64,000 nt of DNA from Candidatus Bathyarchaeota archaeon (GCA_005888735.1 VBBN01000030.1:62001-126000); one strand, 5' to 3'; positions 17,624-26,389 are shown, counted from the stretch's first letter. The notes: a model not told the origin generated them from the sequence alone. Made by a program: numbers and translations.

Positions 17624-18826
17624 CTAAACCGTAAGGTCCTCTATGTCTCTCGGGTACTTCGTAATGAAGTCCTTCCCCTTCTTGGTCACTAGAATCGTGT
17701 CGGAGTGCCTGAACCCCGCGAAGCCGGGCACATAGATTCCAGGTTCGCATGAGAAAACCATCCCGGCGTCCATTATCGTGCGGTCTCCTGGGTCCAGCCA
17801 AGGAGGCTCGTGGCCGTCTAGTCCAATTCCATGCCCAGTGTGATGTCTGAGACACTCACCCAGGCCGGCTTCTCGGACTGACTTATTGGCCGCTTCGTCC
17901 GGTCGCCCGCAGGGCGCTCCCTCCCGAAATTCGACCAAAGCGGCGGATTGAGCACGCAACATTTCCTCGAAGTATCTCTTTGCCTTTGTCGAGGCCCGCC
18001 CAACGACGACCGTTCTTTCCAGCTCACTTGTATAACCTCCGATTTCGACTCCCGCCTCAGTCACCAGAACATCGCCTTTCCTGATTTTTCGTTTCGAGTA
18101 TACTGAGTGAGGAATCGCTGAGTCAGGACCGACTTGGCCGCGGAAACCCACTACGACGGGTGAGAGGCCCCACTTCAGCTGCCGATAGTTTTTTCCCAGA
18201 CGCTTGAGCATCTGTTCCAAGGCCTCGTAGCTGGCCTTCAAGCCTATAAGTACGTCTGCTATTCCTGGTTTGATGATCTCCATTAGAAAGTCGTGGGCAA
18301 TCTGAGACCACTTGGCACTCTCGCGCAACAGGCGTATCTCTTGTAGAGATTTGATCTCCCGCATCTTGTCCACAATCTCGCTTCCGTCGGTGAACTTAGT
18401 CTGCTGCATCAACTCGGTCAATGGGGTACCTCGATAGCCCCACCCTCCTGCCGAGCCTTGCAAGGTGTCTGTTGCAATCTTTGAGCCCGCGCCCAGCTTT
18501 TTTTGGGCGAGCACTTTGACGAAGGTTCTCATTGGGTGTACGTTTCCGGGGTAATCGGGATATGTATGGGCTTCTTCGATCAGTGGAGCGCCTTGTTTCA
18601 CATGGTCTTCTTCTAGATGGGGTCCCATGAAGAAGACAGGGTTTTCTTGGGGGATGACGACTGCAATGGGCCTCTCTGTTGTAATATGGGCGAACCCGGT
18701 GGCGTATAGGATTCGTGTTGGATTCGTCAAGTATAGGGCGTCGATACGGCTTCGCTTCAAACGCTCGCGGATTTTCTCGATTCGGACCTTGTGCTCTGAC
18801 TGGCTAATCGTAAGCTCTTGTGCCAT
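17624..18826 (-). CDS. M24 family metallopeptidase (Xaa-Pro peptidase-like)
   Basis: The 400-residue protein has a creatinase-type N-terminal domain and a pita-bread C-terminal domain. Metal-site regions are VTEAGVEIGGYTSELERT, HHTGHGIGLDGHE, FSCEPGIYVPG and GFRHSDTILVT. In the first region both usual Asp ligands read Glu, and the last lacks the usual Glu. I believe this ELERT/GFRHSDT version is a recurring subgroup, so activity may be on another amide or ester. It has no signal peptide and is probably cytoplasmic, finishing peptides ending in proline. It stands alone between HMG-CoA synthase and hsp20. Confidence 0.85.
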   Translation of the reverse strand: MAQELTISQSEHKVRIEKIRERLKRSRIDALYLTNPTRILYATGFAHITTERPIAVVIPQENPVFFMGPHLEEDHVKQGAPLIEEAHTYPDYPGNVHPMRTFVKVLAQKKLGAGSKIATDTLQGSAGGWGYRGTPLTELMQQTKFTDGSEIVDKMREIKSLQEIRLLRESAKWSQIAHDFLMEIIKPGIADVLIGLKASYEALEQMLKRLGKNYRQLKWGLSPVVVGFRGQVGPDSAIPHSVYSKRKIRKGDVLVTEAGVEIGGYTSELERTVVVGRASTKAKRYFEEMLRAQSAALVEFREGAPCGRPDEAANKSVREAGLGECLRHHTGHGIGLDGHEPPWLDPGDRTIMDAGMVFSCEPGIYVPGFAGFRHSDTILVTKKGKDFITKYPRDIEDLTV

Positions 18827-18921
18827 GCTAGAGTGGACAGTTCTGACCGGTTAAGGTTTCAGCATGCATGGTTAGATATTCGGAAAAAAGGGGATTACGG
18901 GTAGACATCGGCAGGGAACGC

Positions 18922-19512
18922 TTAGTCTATCCGTATCTGCTTTGGCTTCTGGCCCACACTCTTGCGTGTTAGGACCAGTTCCAGTACGCCGTTCTTGTAA
19001 TTGGCTTTCGATGTGTCGGGGTCGACCTCCACGGGAAGTTCCAGCTTCTTGTAATATCGCCTCTTCTCGTTGTCCACCTTGAGGATGAGCGACCGACCGT
19101 CGCAGTGGAGTGTTATGTCAGACTTTTCGACTCCGGGCAGCTCCGCGACCACCTTCACTATATCGTCGTGAACGATCGCGTCAACGAGAGGCTCGCGCTC
19201 GTCTTTGACTGAAAGCTTAGGCTTGGGCGCTCCAAAAGGCCCGCCTCCAATGGAAGGTTTCACATTTCCGAATTCTCTGATCACGGGCTTGCCGTCAGGC
19301 CCGACGCTGAAAGAGTAGCCGTAGACGAATGGCCCCATTTCGCGTACTGTTGCGCCGTCGGGAAGTTTCTTCTCTCGTACTAGTTCTTTGGGCAATTCGA
19401 GACCTTTGAACATCTCGTCGAAGCTTCGTTCGAACTCTTCGAACCAGTTGGCCATAGGAGATCGCCATCGACGTCGGAACCAGTCGCCGAAGAATTCGTT
19501 CTCGTCACTCAC
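18922..19512 (-). CDS. Hsp20 / alpha-crystallin small heat-shock protein
   Basis: The 196-residue protein has an acidic/aromatic N-terminal region rich in Phe and Trp, a Pro/Gly-rich linker, and an alpha-crystallin domain from about residue 105 (EPLVDAIVHDDIVKVVAELPG) to the KNGVLELVLTRK strand, then a C-terminal IRI (IxI) oligomer motif. It holds unfolding proteins in a folding-competent state. Its start overlaps the preceding regulator gene by 4 bp, so the two form an operon driven by the promoter at 20283-20333. Confidence 0.92.
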   Translation of the reverse strand: MSDENEFFGDWFRRRWRSPMANWFEEFERSFDEMFKGLELPKELVREKKLPDGATVREMGPFVYGYSFSVGPDGKPVIREFGNVKPSIGGGPFGAPKPKLSVKDEREPLVDAIVHDDIVKVVAELPGVEKSDITLHCDGRSLILKVDNEKRRYYKKLELPVEVDPDTSKANYKNGVLELVLTRKSVGQKPKQIRID

Positions 19513-20267
19513 TTTGTTTTCACCTCCCTGACCTTTGAAGCCGCATCGAGGGTTCTGCGGGTCCTCTCAAGGAAGGCAATGAAATCTGCCATTACGGATT
19601 TGCCAAGTTCGCTGAGCTCATACCCTCCATGCTCGACTTCGTCAACAAGTCCAGTCTCGAGAAACGCGGTTAGGTTCTTGTACACTAGCTTCGGATTAAT
19701 GGTGGTGCGGTACTGCTTCTTTGCTCCAGTTTTCCTGAAGAGCGGTGCAAGCATCCGCATTCTCGTCTCGTTTCCTAACAGGTCAACGAGACGAAGCGTT
19801 TCTTGGAGTGTCTGGTCCAGTTGGTCGCCGAACCAACCTAACGGCTCAACGACCACCTTTCCTGCCTTGATGCGTTCTTGTCCCAGGTTTGATAGGTCGA
19901 CATCGACACCCATCGGGACCAGAATCACGGCCCTCGCATTTTCCGACTTTTCAATCCTGGTGAGGGCCTCCTCTTCTATGCGTTTGGAGTCACCGGCCTC
20001 ACAGAACACCAGGGTGAGTGCTTCGCCTTTTCTCCCAACGACATCAGCTTTGATGGCCGGTTGGTTGGCCGAGTCAGAAACCTCGGTGTCAGTGTACGTT
20101 TCGAAACCGTCCGCGACGAGCGAATTTGCTCCGTAAAATTTCTCGAACACGTGCAATTCGCTTGTTTCCCCAGGTTGGCTGTGGTTCATGCTGAATGCTG
20201 AGTAGTCGAGGGCTTCTCTTGGTGAGACGCGTCTCGCTGCTAGGGGTCCGACCAGTCTCATCTTCAT
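19509..20267 (-). CDS. winged-helix transcriptional regulator of the hsp20 operon (putative)
   Basis: The C-terminal third (about residues 160-250) reads as an ArsR-like winged helix: LRLVDLLGNETRMRMLAPLF, a recognition segment with NPKLVYKNLTAFLETGLV, and the wing HGGYELSELGKSV. The first 150 residues form an alpha/beta domain with no firm family. The gene is first in an operon with hsp20 (4-bp overlap), and its promoter is framed by two near-identical palindromes, which suggests autoregulation and control of hsp20. This recalls the Phr heat-shock repressor of Thermococcales, though similarity to Phr itself was not established. Confidence 0.75.
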   Translation of the reverse strand: MKMRLVGPLAARRVSPREALDYSAFSMNHSQPGETSELHVFEKFYGANSLVADGFETYTDTEVSDSANQPAIKADVVGRKGEALTLVFCEAGDSKRIEEEALTRIEKSENARAVILVPMGVDVDLSNLGQERIKAGKVVVEPLGWFGDQLDQTLQETLRLVDLLGNETRMRMLAPLFRKTGAKKQYRTTINPKLVYKNLTAFLETGLVDEVEHGGYELSELGKSVMADFIAFLERTRRTLDAASKVREVKTK

Positions 20268-20282
20268 TCCGCAGTCCCCTCG

Positions 20283-20333
20283 TTGTTACTCTGGGTAACA
20301 AAGGTTGATTATAAGTGTTACCTTAGGTAACAA
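20283..20333 (-). promoter_or_regulatory. paired palindromic operators around the TATA box of the regulator-hsp20 operon
   Basis: Two palindromes share GTTAC-N5-GTAAC: TTGTTAC-TCTGG-GTAACAA at 20283-20301 and TGTTAC-CTTAG-GTAACA at 20316-20332. Their centres are 32 bp apart, three helical turns. Between them is TTATAA (20309-20314), about 45 bp before the regulator ATG. The first palindrome covers the predicted transcription start and the second lies at the BRE side of the TATA box, an ideal design for repression by a dimer. Confidence 0.75.
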
Positions 20334-20429
20334 CCCCGAGCCTAGTGGCAAACCGAGAGTCACAGACGATCCATTGGAGCGAGGGCGTCGGACGCGTAAA
20401 GCGCAACTAGCTGGGGACTTAAGGCTCGC

Positions 20430-20807
20430 GTGGAAACCTCGAAAGCGCTCATGACGTCATCGGGGTCTCGGTCTAAGCCTTCACTGGACGAGCGGGATTT
20501 TCAACGCAAGATTGTACATCTCATATCTGGCGAGAGGGATCCGGAAGGTGCGATACGGTCGCTGAGCGAGCACTACAAAGTTGAGGAGCCCAGCCTCAAA
20601 ATGGGCCTCCCTCGAGGGACCAAGAAGGCATTGGGATGCTACGTCCATCGAGAGAGGACGATTTACATTTCGAAAGAAGAATTCCTGTACGATCCCTACG
20701 TAGTCATTCACGAATTTTATCATCACTTAAGGAACGTTTCGGGGAAGCATCGTGGCACAGAGAGGCATGCGAAAGAGTTTGCACTTGAGTTCCTTAGGAA
20801 TACCTGA
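20430..20807 (+). CDS. small putative zinc metallopeptidase (HExxH protein)
   Basis: The 125-residue protein has VIHEFYHHLRN near residue 95 and a following HRGTERHAKEFA that may supply the third ligand, a layout like SprT- or IrrE-type minimal gluzincins. The upstream RTIYISKEEF strand also fits that fold. No signal peptide is present. The start is GTG at 20430. A proteolytic role is inferred from the motif only. It stands between the hsp20 operon and a degraded region. Confidence 0.65.
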   Translation: METSKALMTSSGSRSKPSLDERDFQRKIVHLISGERDPEGAIRSLSEHYKVEEPSLKMGLPRGTKKALGCYVHRERTIYISKEEFLYDPYVVIHEFYHHLRNVSGKHRGTERHAKEFALEFLRNT

Positions 20808-20832
20808 GGCTAATTGGCTAGCGGCCACCTCG

Positions 20833-21048
20833 TTATGTCCAAAGCGAGGGCGATTGGGCCTCTTGAGCCGGAGGAGGGAGTGCTGCGGGGTGAGTTCTCA
20901 GTGTTCCGCCGCAATGAGGACACCTGAGGCTCGCCCTCCACATCTTGTACACAAGTCTCAGCGCTATGAAAGACATTCCAAAAATGACGCTCGCCAGCAC
21001 CACTGTGTCGGCGTTGACAATGAAGATGAAGTAGTGCATGTCAACCAT
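20833..21048 (-). CDS. small membrane protein with a CxxC motif
   Basis: A 71-residue frame starts at ATG 21048 with GGAG a few bases upstream. It has one membrane segment (TVVLASVIFGMSFIALRLVY) followed by a cytoplasmic RCPHCGG motif and a Pro-rich tail. No family is recognised. The charge and hydrophobic pattern look like a real small membrane protein, but its position beside a decayed region leaves doubt. Confidence 0.45.
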   Translation of the reverse strand: MVDMHYFIFIVNADTVVLASVIFGMSFIALRLVYKMWRASLRCPHCGGTLRTHPAALPPPAQEAQSPSLWT

Positions 21049-21200
21049 CTAGATCCGCTCCACTGTTTTGGGTTCGACATGTGGAGCGTAGCGTGGGCTG
21101 TGGTTTGAATCCATATGCCATATGCGTATTGTGCGGCTATAAACCTACCTGGAATCATGTCCAAAGAATGAAAATTATTTTCGATGGTATAGTTTTGGAT

Positions 21201-21425
21201 CTAAGCCTTGGACTGGTTGAGACTCGCCGTCTCTCGTGGGCGCAAGACATCATCGGCATGGACTATCCGCGCCAATCCTTTCAGGAGTAGTCGATTCGTC
21301 ACTTTTGCGCAGACATCGCAGTCTTTCCCGGGACAATATCCTTTGAGGAAGTTCTCGCACTTCCAACGATAATTTTCGATCTCGACAGTGGACATGTGGC
21401 GAAGCCTTGTCTCAAGGGAGAGCAT
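21201..21425 (-). CDS. small cysteine-rich hypothetical protein
   Basis: The 74-residue frame contains CENFLKGYCPGKDCDVCAK, four cysteines spaced to bind a metal or an iron-sulfur cluster. A second possible start is the ATG 10 codons in. No family is recognised. The evenly charged sequence and cysteine pattern favour a real gene over chance. Confidence 0.45.
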   Translation of the reverse strand: MLSLETRLRHMSTVEIENYRWKCENFLKGYCPGKDCDVCAKVTNRLLLKGLARIVHADDVLRPRETASLNQSKA

Positions 21426-21498
21426 CTCCTCGAACGACTAAAGAATCGCGTAACCTGCGGAAAAATTGGTCGGTTACTGGCTTTTGTCCTTCTCAGAT

Positions 21499-22364
21499 TC
21501 ACGGAAAAACCCCCCCTTGGATGACAAACCGCATAATCTCATCTGAAATACCGTTCGACTGGGAGTTCTTTGGTGCATCCTATTCCACCGTGAACCTGAA
21601 GCGCTTGACGGGCTATTTCGAAAGTGGCTTCTGTCGCGAACAGTTTGGCAATTGCGCCCCCTGTCGAGCTCGTCGAGCAGGATCGGAAAGGCACGGTTCA
21701 AATCTTCGACCAGATTATCCTTTGGGACCCGGACGTTCCTAGTTTGAGGTGGCTTACAATGGCCCCGTTCATCGCAAGAAGCGTGTAGTCTCCCTCTACC
21801 GAAACGCCTGGGGTGGGCCTGGGAATTACGAACCGGCCAAGCCGCGACCTTGGAGGCCTCGTGGGGTTCGTCACACAGAAAACGAGGAGGTAGTCGGCCA
21901 CTTCACCATTTGTGAATGAACCGCTTCTCCCCGTTAAGCACAAACGCCGGACCACGGGCAACCGCTCTGGTCTTGATCGACGCGGCGTCACTACCTGCCG
22001 TCGGCCCGTCAAAGCTGTGGCCCCAATTTCTTCCAGGAGAGAACTGGGGCGAGGAACTCTTGCTTCTGCTCCCTCCCAAAGTACGCCAAAGGCGTGGCGT
22101 AGAGGGCCGCTGACGCTAGCGTGCCATCTCGGCGGCAGCGCTGACCGCCGATACTTCGGCGAAGATGATTTCACACGACCAGCCGAGCCCGGCTCCTCCA
22201 TCTTTCTGTGAGAAAGGTGCTCTCAGAAGCCCATGTTGCCCCAACTTGGAAAGTGTCTCAAAAGTGCCCTCCTCTTCGGACTCGATTCTCTCAGCTATGG
22301 GAGCGATATGGTCTCGAACGAATTTCCTCGTTTTTGCTTGAAAAGAGAGCTCCTGCTTCCTCAA
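21499..22364 (-). pseudogene. acyl-CoA dehydrogenase pseudogene with several frame breaks
   Basis: Pieces of one acyl-CoA dehydrogenase follow each other in the right order but in different frames. The N-terminal fragment (from 22364) has FVRDHIAPIAERIESEEE and KDGGAGLGW. Then RFITNGEVADYLLVFCVTNP and TPGVSVEGDYTLL appear, next VPKDNLVEDLNRAFPILLDE, then AKLFATEATFEIARQALQVH and ELPVERYF, and finally EIMRFVIQGG before a stop at 21499. About 90 residues that normally lie between the LLDEL and AKLF segments are missing, as are the bases before EIMRF. The gene is dead. Confidence 0.85.
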
Positions 22365-22428
22365 ACCCAGGCTCGGCGCGCCCAGAGTCTTGCGCTATGC
22401 AAACTTACCGAGGACCAAGCCCGCGAGT

Positions 22429-22998
22429 TCAGGCTTTGAACCATTTGAAGACCAGATACCTAACTCTGCCTGATTTCGTGTTGGGTATGGCGATGATGAA
22501 CTGTTTTCTAACTGTAGTCGCGAGCCTTCCGGCACGGACTACTTCGAACGGTCCCATGATCGATTCGGGTGTCTCAACTGAGACAATGAAAGGGGCATGA
22601 TCAATACCCGGCCCATGCTCATAGACTGCAAAGTCGGCGCCAAACTTGATGCCTGGAGTCACGACGTAGCCTTTTTCTCTGAGGTTGTCGTAAACTTGGT
22701 AAGCGGCCCCGAATCCACGATATGTGTCCCTAGCAGTCTTTAGGAGTGTTGTCTTAGTTACGACACCTTTGGTTCCGGTTTCAATTACCCTAATCCGTTT
22801 GTGCTCGAGGAGGTAGAGGCCTTCCATAAGGTCCATTAGTAGAGGAACATCGAAGTCCTGGTCGGGCTTAGGTTTGGGAATGCCAACGGGCTTCCCGAAG
22901 AAACCTGAGCGGTAAATCGCGAGCCCAGCCTTGGGGTCCCAGATAATCAGCCGGGTTCCCACAAGCTCTGCTGTTGCTATCGCTGGGGGTGGGTTCAT
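22429..22998 (-). CDS. endA: tRNA-splicing endonuclease
   Basis: The 189-residue protein has the EndA catalytic domain at the C-terminus: Tyr in GADFAVYEHG, His in DHAPFIV and Lys in TTVRKQFIIAIP form the catalytic triad. The N-terminal domain has the usual length of the short archaeal subunit. The enzyme cuts bulge-helix-bulge motifs to remove introns from tRNA. Short EndA forms in TACK archaea often need a second subunit and accept introns at unusual sites, which fits the multi-intron tRNA-Lys at 46837. The gene follows the PhoU-like gene by 5 bp. Confidence 0.9.
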   Translation of the reverse strand: MNPPPAIATAELVGTRLIIWDPKAGLAIYRSGFFGKPVGIPKPKPDQDFDVPLLMDLMEGLYLLEHKRIRVIETGTKGVVTKTTLLKTARDTYRGFGAAYQVYDNLREKGYVVTPGIKFGADFAVYEHGPGIDHAPFIVSVETPESIMGPFEVVRAGRLATTVRKQFIIAIPNTKSGRVRYLVFKWFKA

Positions 22999-23003
22999 GA
23001 TCC

Positions 23004-23666
23004 CTAGGCTGTCAGGGCTATTACGCGAATGAGGTCCACAACGTCAACACCTAGGTCGGCCATGTTCTCCATGTGCGCACCCAGGTCGCGAACCAGCAAG
23101 ATCGATCTTAGGGGCATTTTTTCGTCAAGAATCTCTAGGTCTAGTGACCGGTATGCGGTGTCAACTTTTCTCTCAGTCTCCTCGACCCCTCTTGAGAGCT
23201 CCATGGCCTTCGCGGGGTTGAATCCGAGAGACATCATTGTTTCGCGGATCTTCGACATTTCTTCCAAGACTAACGCTATCAGGTCTGAGAGTCTCTTCAT
23301 GTACTTCTTCTCCATCTTCCAGCTTCGGTCGATTACCGCCGAGAGCCTGAACCCTATGCCTTGTGCATAGTCCGCGACTTCACTGATTCGAAATATGAGT
23401 CTGATGAAGTCTTCCCGGCTGCTCAACAAGGTTCCGAAGGAGGCAACTTCTTCCAGAAGCCTCCTCTTTGTCGTCTCGAATTCCTCGATTATCCTAAGCA
23501 TGTTGGCATAGTGGTCCTTCGCTTCTCTTGCCTTCGATTCTGTAACGCTGTCTGTCATTAGGGCTAACTCCCGGGTTATTTCGACAACGTTTCGGGTCTG
23601 TTCTCTGCAGGTGTCGAGAATCCTTCGTCTAATGGTAGCCTCCGTCTCAACGGGAAAGGTCATCAA
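23004..23666 (-). CDS. PhoU-like protein (DUF47 / TIGR00153 family)
   Basis: The 220-residue protein is almost wholly helical, with repeats of the PhoU type and acidic ladders such as ISEVADYAQGIG and LVRDLGAHMENMADLGVDVVD that bind metal clusters in this family. DUF47 proteins are often paired with a Pit phosphate transporter, but none is beside it here. It lies between glyS and endA on the same strand, 5 bp from endA. A role in phosphate control is inferred from the family. Confidence 0.82.
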   Translation of the reverse strand: MMTFPVETEATIRRRILDTCREQTRNVVEITRELALMTDSVTESKAREAKDHYANMLRIIEEFETTKRRLLEEVASFGTLLSSREDFIRLIFRISEVADYAQGIGFRLSAVIDRSWKMEKKYMKRLSDLIALVLEEMSKIRETMMSLGFNPAKAMELSRGVEETERKVDTAYRSLDLEILDEKMPLRSILLVRDLGAHMENMADLGVDVVDLIRVIALTA

Positions 23667-23721
23667 ACAGCATCCTTCTCTGATAGTTCAGGGTGGTATA
23701 GACGGGCTTTGCATAAAAAGC

Positions 23722-25461
23722 CTAGCCGCTGTAGAGTGTCGAAGATCGGGATTTTGGAAAGCCCTCGCTAACGATTTTTCCAATGGTGGCCGCGAGACTG
23801 TCAACTGGAGCTCTTACTTGGGCCCAACTATCTCTATCTCTCAGGGTTACAGAGCCATCCTTCAAAGTATCGTAGTCGACCGTGACCCCGATTGGGACCC
23901 CAGCCTCATCGGCCCGGGCGTACCTGCGCCCGATCGAGCCAGCCTCGTCATACTCGGCCCTGAATCCATGACGCAACAGCATCGTGAAGATGGCCGTCGC
24001 TCTCTCTTGAAGCTCGTCACGGTTGACGAGAGGGAGGACCGAAACCTGGACCGGCGCCAGTCTGAATGGGAGGCTTAGAATCAACCGGTCTTCTTTCATT
24101 TGAAGACCATATTCCAAGGCGGCGTAGACTAGTCGTTCCACGCCGAAGCTGGGTTCAACTACGTGGGGTATGAACCTGCTGCCTGCTTCTTTCACCTTGT
24201 CTGAGTGAACGTCGAAGAAGTCGAGTGGAACTTCGTACTGTTCAATCTTAACCATCTTGCTCTTTTGGGCCGAGTGAATCAAGGAGGGGAGGTCTCTGCT
24301 GGCGAGGAGGGCTAGGATCTTTCCGGTGTTTCCTCCGAAGGCGCCTCGTATCTTGTCAGGTCGTGGCTTTACAACGACTACTGTCCGCTCGACGGGTTTG
24401 TCAAACTGGTGAAAGATCCTCATGTCCGTCCCAGTTGCTTCCATGTGCCGTCGGAGATCGTAATCGGAGCGGTAGGCAAAGCCCGCTACCTCGACCCAGC
24501 CGTACCTGTCTAGCTGAATTTCGTGGTCGAATGTCTGCGCTGAGTAGTGAGCTCTTTCGCTCGGTAGTTTTTCGAAGAACCGCTGGTGTGCTTCGCTGAT
24601 TCCTAGGCTAGCGAGAAACTGTTTCGAAAGTGACATGAAATAGGCCATCCAGGGAGTGCTGATTACTTCCTCCCGGATTGCCTGGCTAACCCTGACCTTG
24701 GTCACCTCCTCCTTCCCTTGTTCACGTGTCTTCGCTGTAACTATGCTAAGGATTTCCTCCTGGGCTTCGGATAAGAACGGGCACTCTGGCTCTTCTGGGT
24801 TGAAGAAGAGCTCGAAGTCCATTATCGTGAACTCTCTCAATCGGATTGGTCCCTGTCGTGGGGAAATCTCGTTCCGAAGTACGGTGCCTACCTGCGCGAC
24901 TCCAAGCGGGAATCTTTCGCGCATCACCTCTGAAATTCGACGGAAGTTGACAAAGATGCCCTGGGCTGCCTCAGGTCTACCATAGGCAGGGTCTTCTCCG
25001 AAGGGGCCTACGCTCGTTTTGAACATGGTCATGAAATACTGAGGTGCTCCGAGGACGCCTCCACACTCCGGACACTTGACTCCTTTTGACCTCATTAGTT
25101 CGCCAAGCTGTTCAAGGCTTAGCCCTTCCGTCTCTGTACCCGTCTGTTCCTTGACTAAATGGTCTGCCCTGAAGCGTCGATGGCACTGGGTGCATTCTGT
25201 GATAGGGTCCTTGAAGTTCTCTACGTGGCCGGAGGCCTCGAGTAGTTTGTAGGGGGTGATTATTGGTGTGGAAACCTCGACGAACCCGTGGGGATGGAGG
25301 AAGAGGCTCCTCCACGAGTCTGTTATGAGGCGTTTCAACCCTACTCCTAGGGGTCCAAGGTCTAGGAACCCGCTCATGCCCCCATAGATTTCGAAGGAGC
25401 TCCAGAAGAAGCCCCTTCGACGGGCGACCTCTGAGAGAAGCTTGGCCTTATCGTATATCAT
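23722..25461 (-). CDS. glyS: glycyl-tRNA synthetase (dimeric class II)
   Basis: The 579-residue enzyme charges tRNA-Gly. Class II motifs are seen: motif 1 in the N-terminal region around FLDLGPLGVGLKR, motif 2 VLRNEISPRQGPIRLREF, motif 3 EPSFGVERLVYAALEYG. A zinc site is formed by CTQCHRRF and KCPECGG. The C-terminal 100 residues are the anticodon-binding domain (RLAPVQVSVLPLVNRD). Length is normal for the archaeal/eukaryotic type. It is first in a row with the PhoU-like gene and endA. Confidence 0.95.
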   Translation of the reverse strand: MIYDKAKLLSEVARRRGFFWSSFEIYGGMSGFLDLGPLGVGLKRLITDSWRSLFLHPHGFVEVSTPIITPYKLLEASGHVENFKDPITECTQCHRRFRADHLVKEQTGTETEGLSLEQLGELMRSKGVKCPECGGVLGAPQYFMTMFKTSVGPFGEDPAYGRPEAAQGIFVNFRRISEVMRERFPLGVAQVGTVLRNEISPRQGPIRLREFTIMDFELFFNPEEPECPFLSEAQEEILSIVTAKTREQGKEEVTKVRVSQAIREEVISTPWMAYFMSLSKQFLASLGISEAHQRFFEKLPSERAHYSAQTFDHEIQLDRYGWVEVAGFAYRSDYDLRRHMEATGTDMRIFHQFDKPVERTVVVVKPRPDKIRGAFGGNTGKILALLASRDLPSLIHSAQKSKMVKIEQYEVPLDFFDVHSDKVKEAGSRFIPHVVEPSFGVERLVYAALEYGLQMKEDRLILSLPFRLAPVQVSVLPLVNRDELQERATAIFTMLLRHGFRAEYDEAGSIGRRYARADEAGVPIGVTVDYDTLKDGSVTLRDRDSWAQVRAPVDSLAATIGKIVSEGFPKSRSSTLYSG

Positions 25462-26139
25462 ATCCGATGGTCACGAGGATTGTTTTCAAGGGTTGAACAT
25501 TCAAGGGCTTCTGGTCAGCGGAGAAGCTAGAAGTTAGAGATGTATATTCTCTTTGGCAAGGCGTGAAATGGTTCTCAAGGCAGGCTAACCAGGCTCTATT
25601 CAAGGGAACCAGTGTTGGTTCTGTCCAGGTTGGCCGTTCGCGGTCGGCGTGGCGTTTGTTCGTGCTGGCTGGCGAAAAGCGAGCAGCCACCACGGGGGCC
25701 AAAAAGATTCTCGACAAAAAAAAGACTCATCGTCTTTTCGGTTTCACACTCCTGTCCTCGGTCTCGTTCTAGACGGGGTCTCGGACTTGCCTCTCTCACG
25801 TCTCAAACGGCCACGTCCGTACCCGATCGAATTTTCAGGGCTCGTTATCTGTCTAGTGTGGAGAATGAGCGATTTCTCGGTGACCAGGCGTGATTTGGGG
25901 CGAGTCTGGGATCTTGAGAAGATGGAATCGTTAGCATTTTTCCGTCACGTCATCAGCGCGACCGTTGCGGTCGATGGACAGATCGCGATCCAGGGGCTAT
26001 TCTGGGCGAGTTGGAGGCAGCCATGGGTAGGCTAATTCAATCGAAAGGACGCAGACTTTTTAGCCGCGACACTTAGGTTGCACTTTGTCAGGATTTACGG
26101 CGCGAGTCTAAGACCCGGCTGGAGGACGTACCTTGCAGG
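25462..26139. other. 678-bp intergenic stretch with a dispersed repeat and a hairpin
   Basis: No convincing gene was found. Open frames on both strands lack family features and are disturbed by the repeat. A stem AAAAGAC-TCATC-GTCTTTT stands at 25720-25738 and could act as a terminator or be part of an RNA. The repeat copy A occupies 25801-26010. Nothing is recognised in 25500-25700. Confidence 0.5.
25801..26010 (+). repeat. dispersed repeat, copy A
   Basis: The left 85 bp (from TCTCAAACGGCC) match the copy at 41545 closely, with about a dozen differences, including CGTCCGTACCCG, CAGGGCTCGTT and GTGTGGAGAATG-GCGATTTCTCG. A right block GACAGATCGCG...CAGGG at 25977 matches the same block at 41720; the two blocks are 176 and 175 bp from the left ends. 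The middle is diverged. A small stem GAGAA/TTCTC is kept in both copies. Confidence 0.7.
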
Positions 26140-26358
26140 TCAGCGTGCTTTTACGTGTTTGACGATCGGGGGGCGGACTTTTCTCAATATGCGATAGCCG
26201 CAGTATGGGCACTTTATCTCCGGGGTCATTGCAAGCTGGTCGGCCGTCAGCTTAGACCCGCAGTTTATACATTCGTAAAAGAGGCCTCCCGGGTTCCGCT
26301 GAACCGGCAGTGTAGGCGGAGCCGTTTCCGGCTGCGTCTCTTCAGGACCCGCTTCCAT
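26140..26358 (-). CDS. rpoP: DNA-directed RNA polymerase subunit P (Rpb12)
   Basis: The 72-residue protein ends with the Rpb12/RpoP zinc ribbon: YECINCGSKLTADQL, IKCPYCGYRILRKVRPP and VKHVKAR. It is a small structural subunit of archaeal RNA polymerase. The first 25 residues are a Pro/Glu-rich extension not typical of the shortest homologues, so the true start may lie later, but no better ATG is visible. It stands alone instead of in the frequent setting beside L37Ae. Confidence 0.9.
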   Translation of the reverse strand: MEAGPEETQPETAPPTLPVQRNPGGLFYECINCGSKLTADQLAMTPEIKCPYCGYRILRKVRPPIVKHVKAR

Positions 26359-26389
26359 AGAACCTAACCAGACCGCGATTCGCAGGTCT

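Noticed and set aside
25649..26035. 128-codon plus-strand frame in the gap before rpoP
   Set aside because: Most of it lies over the dispersed repeat, and the same positions in copy B are not open in the matching frame.
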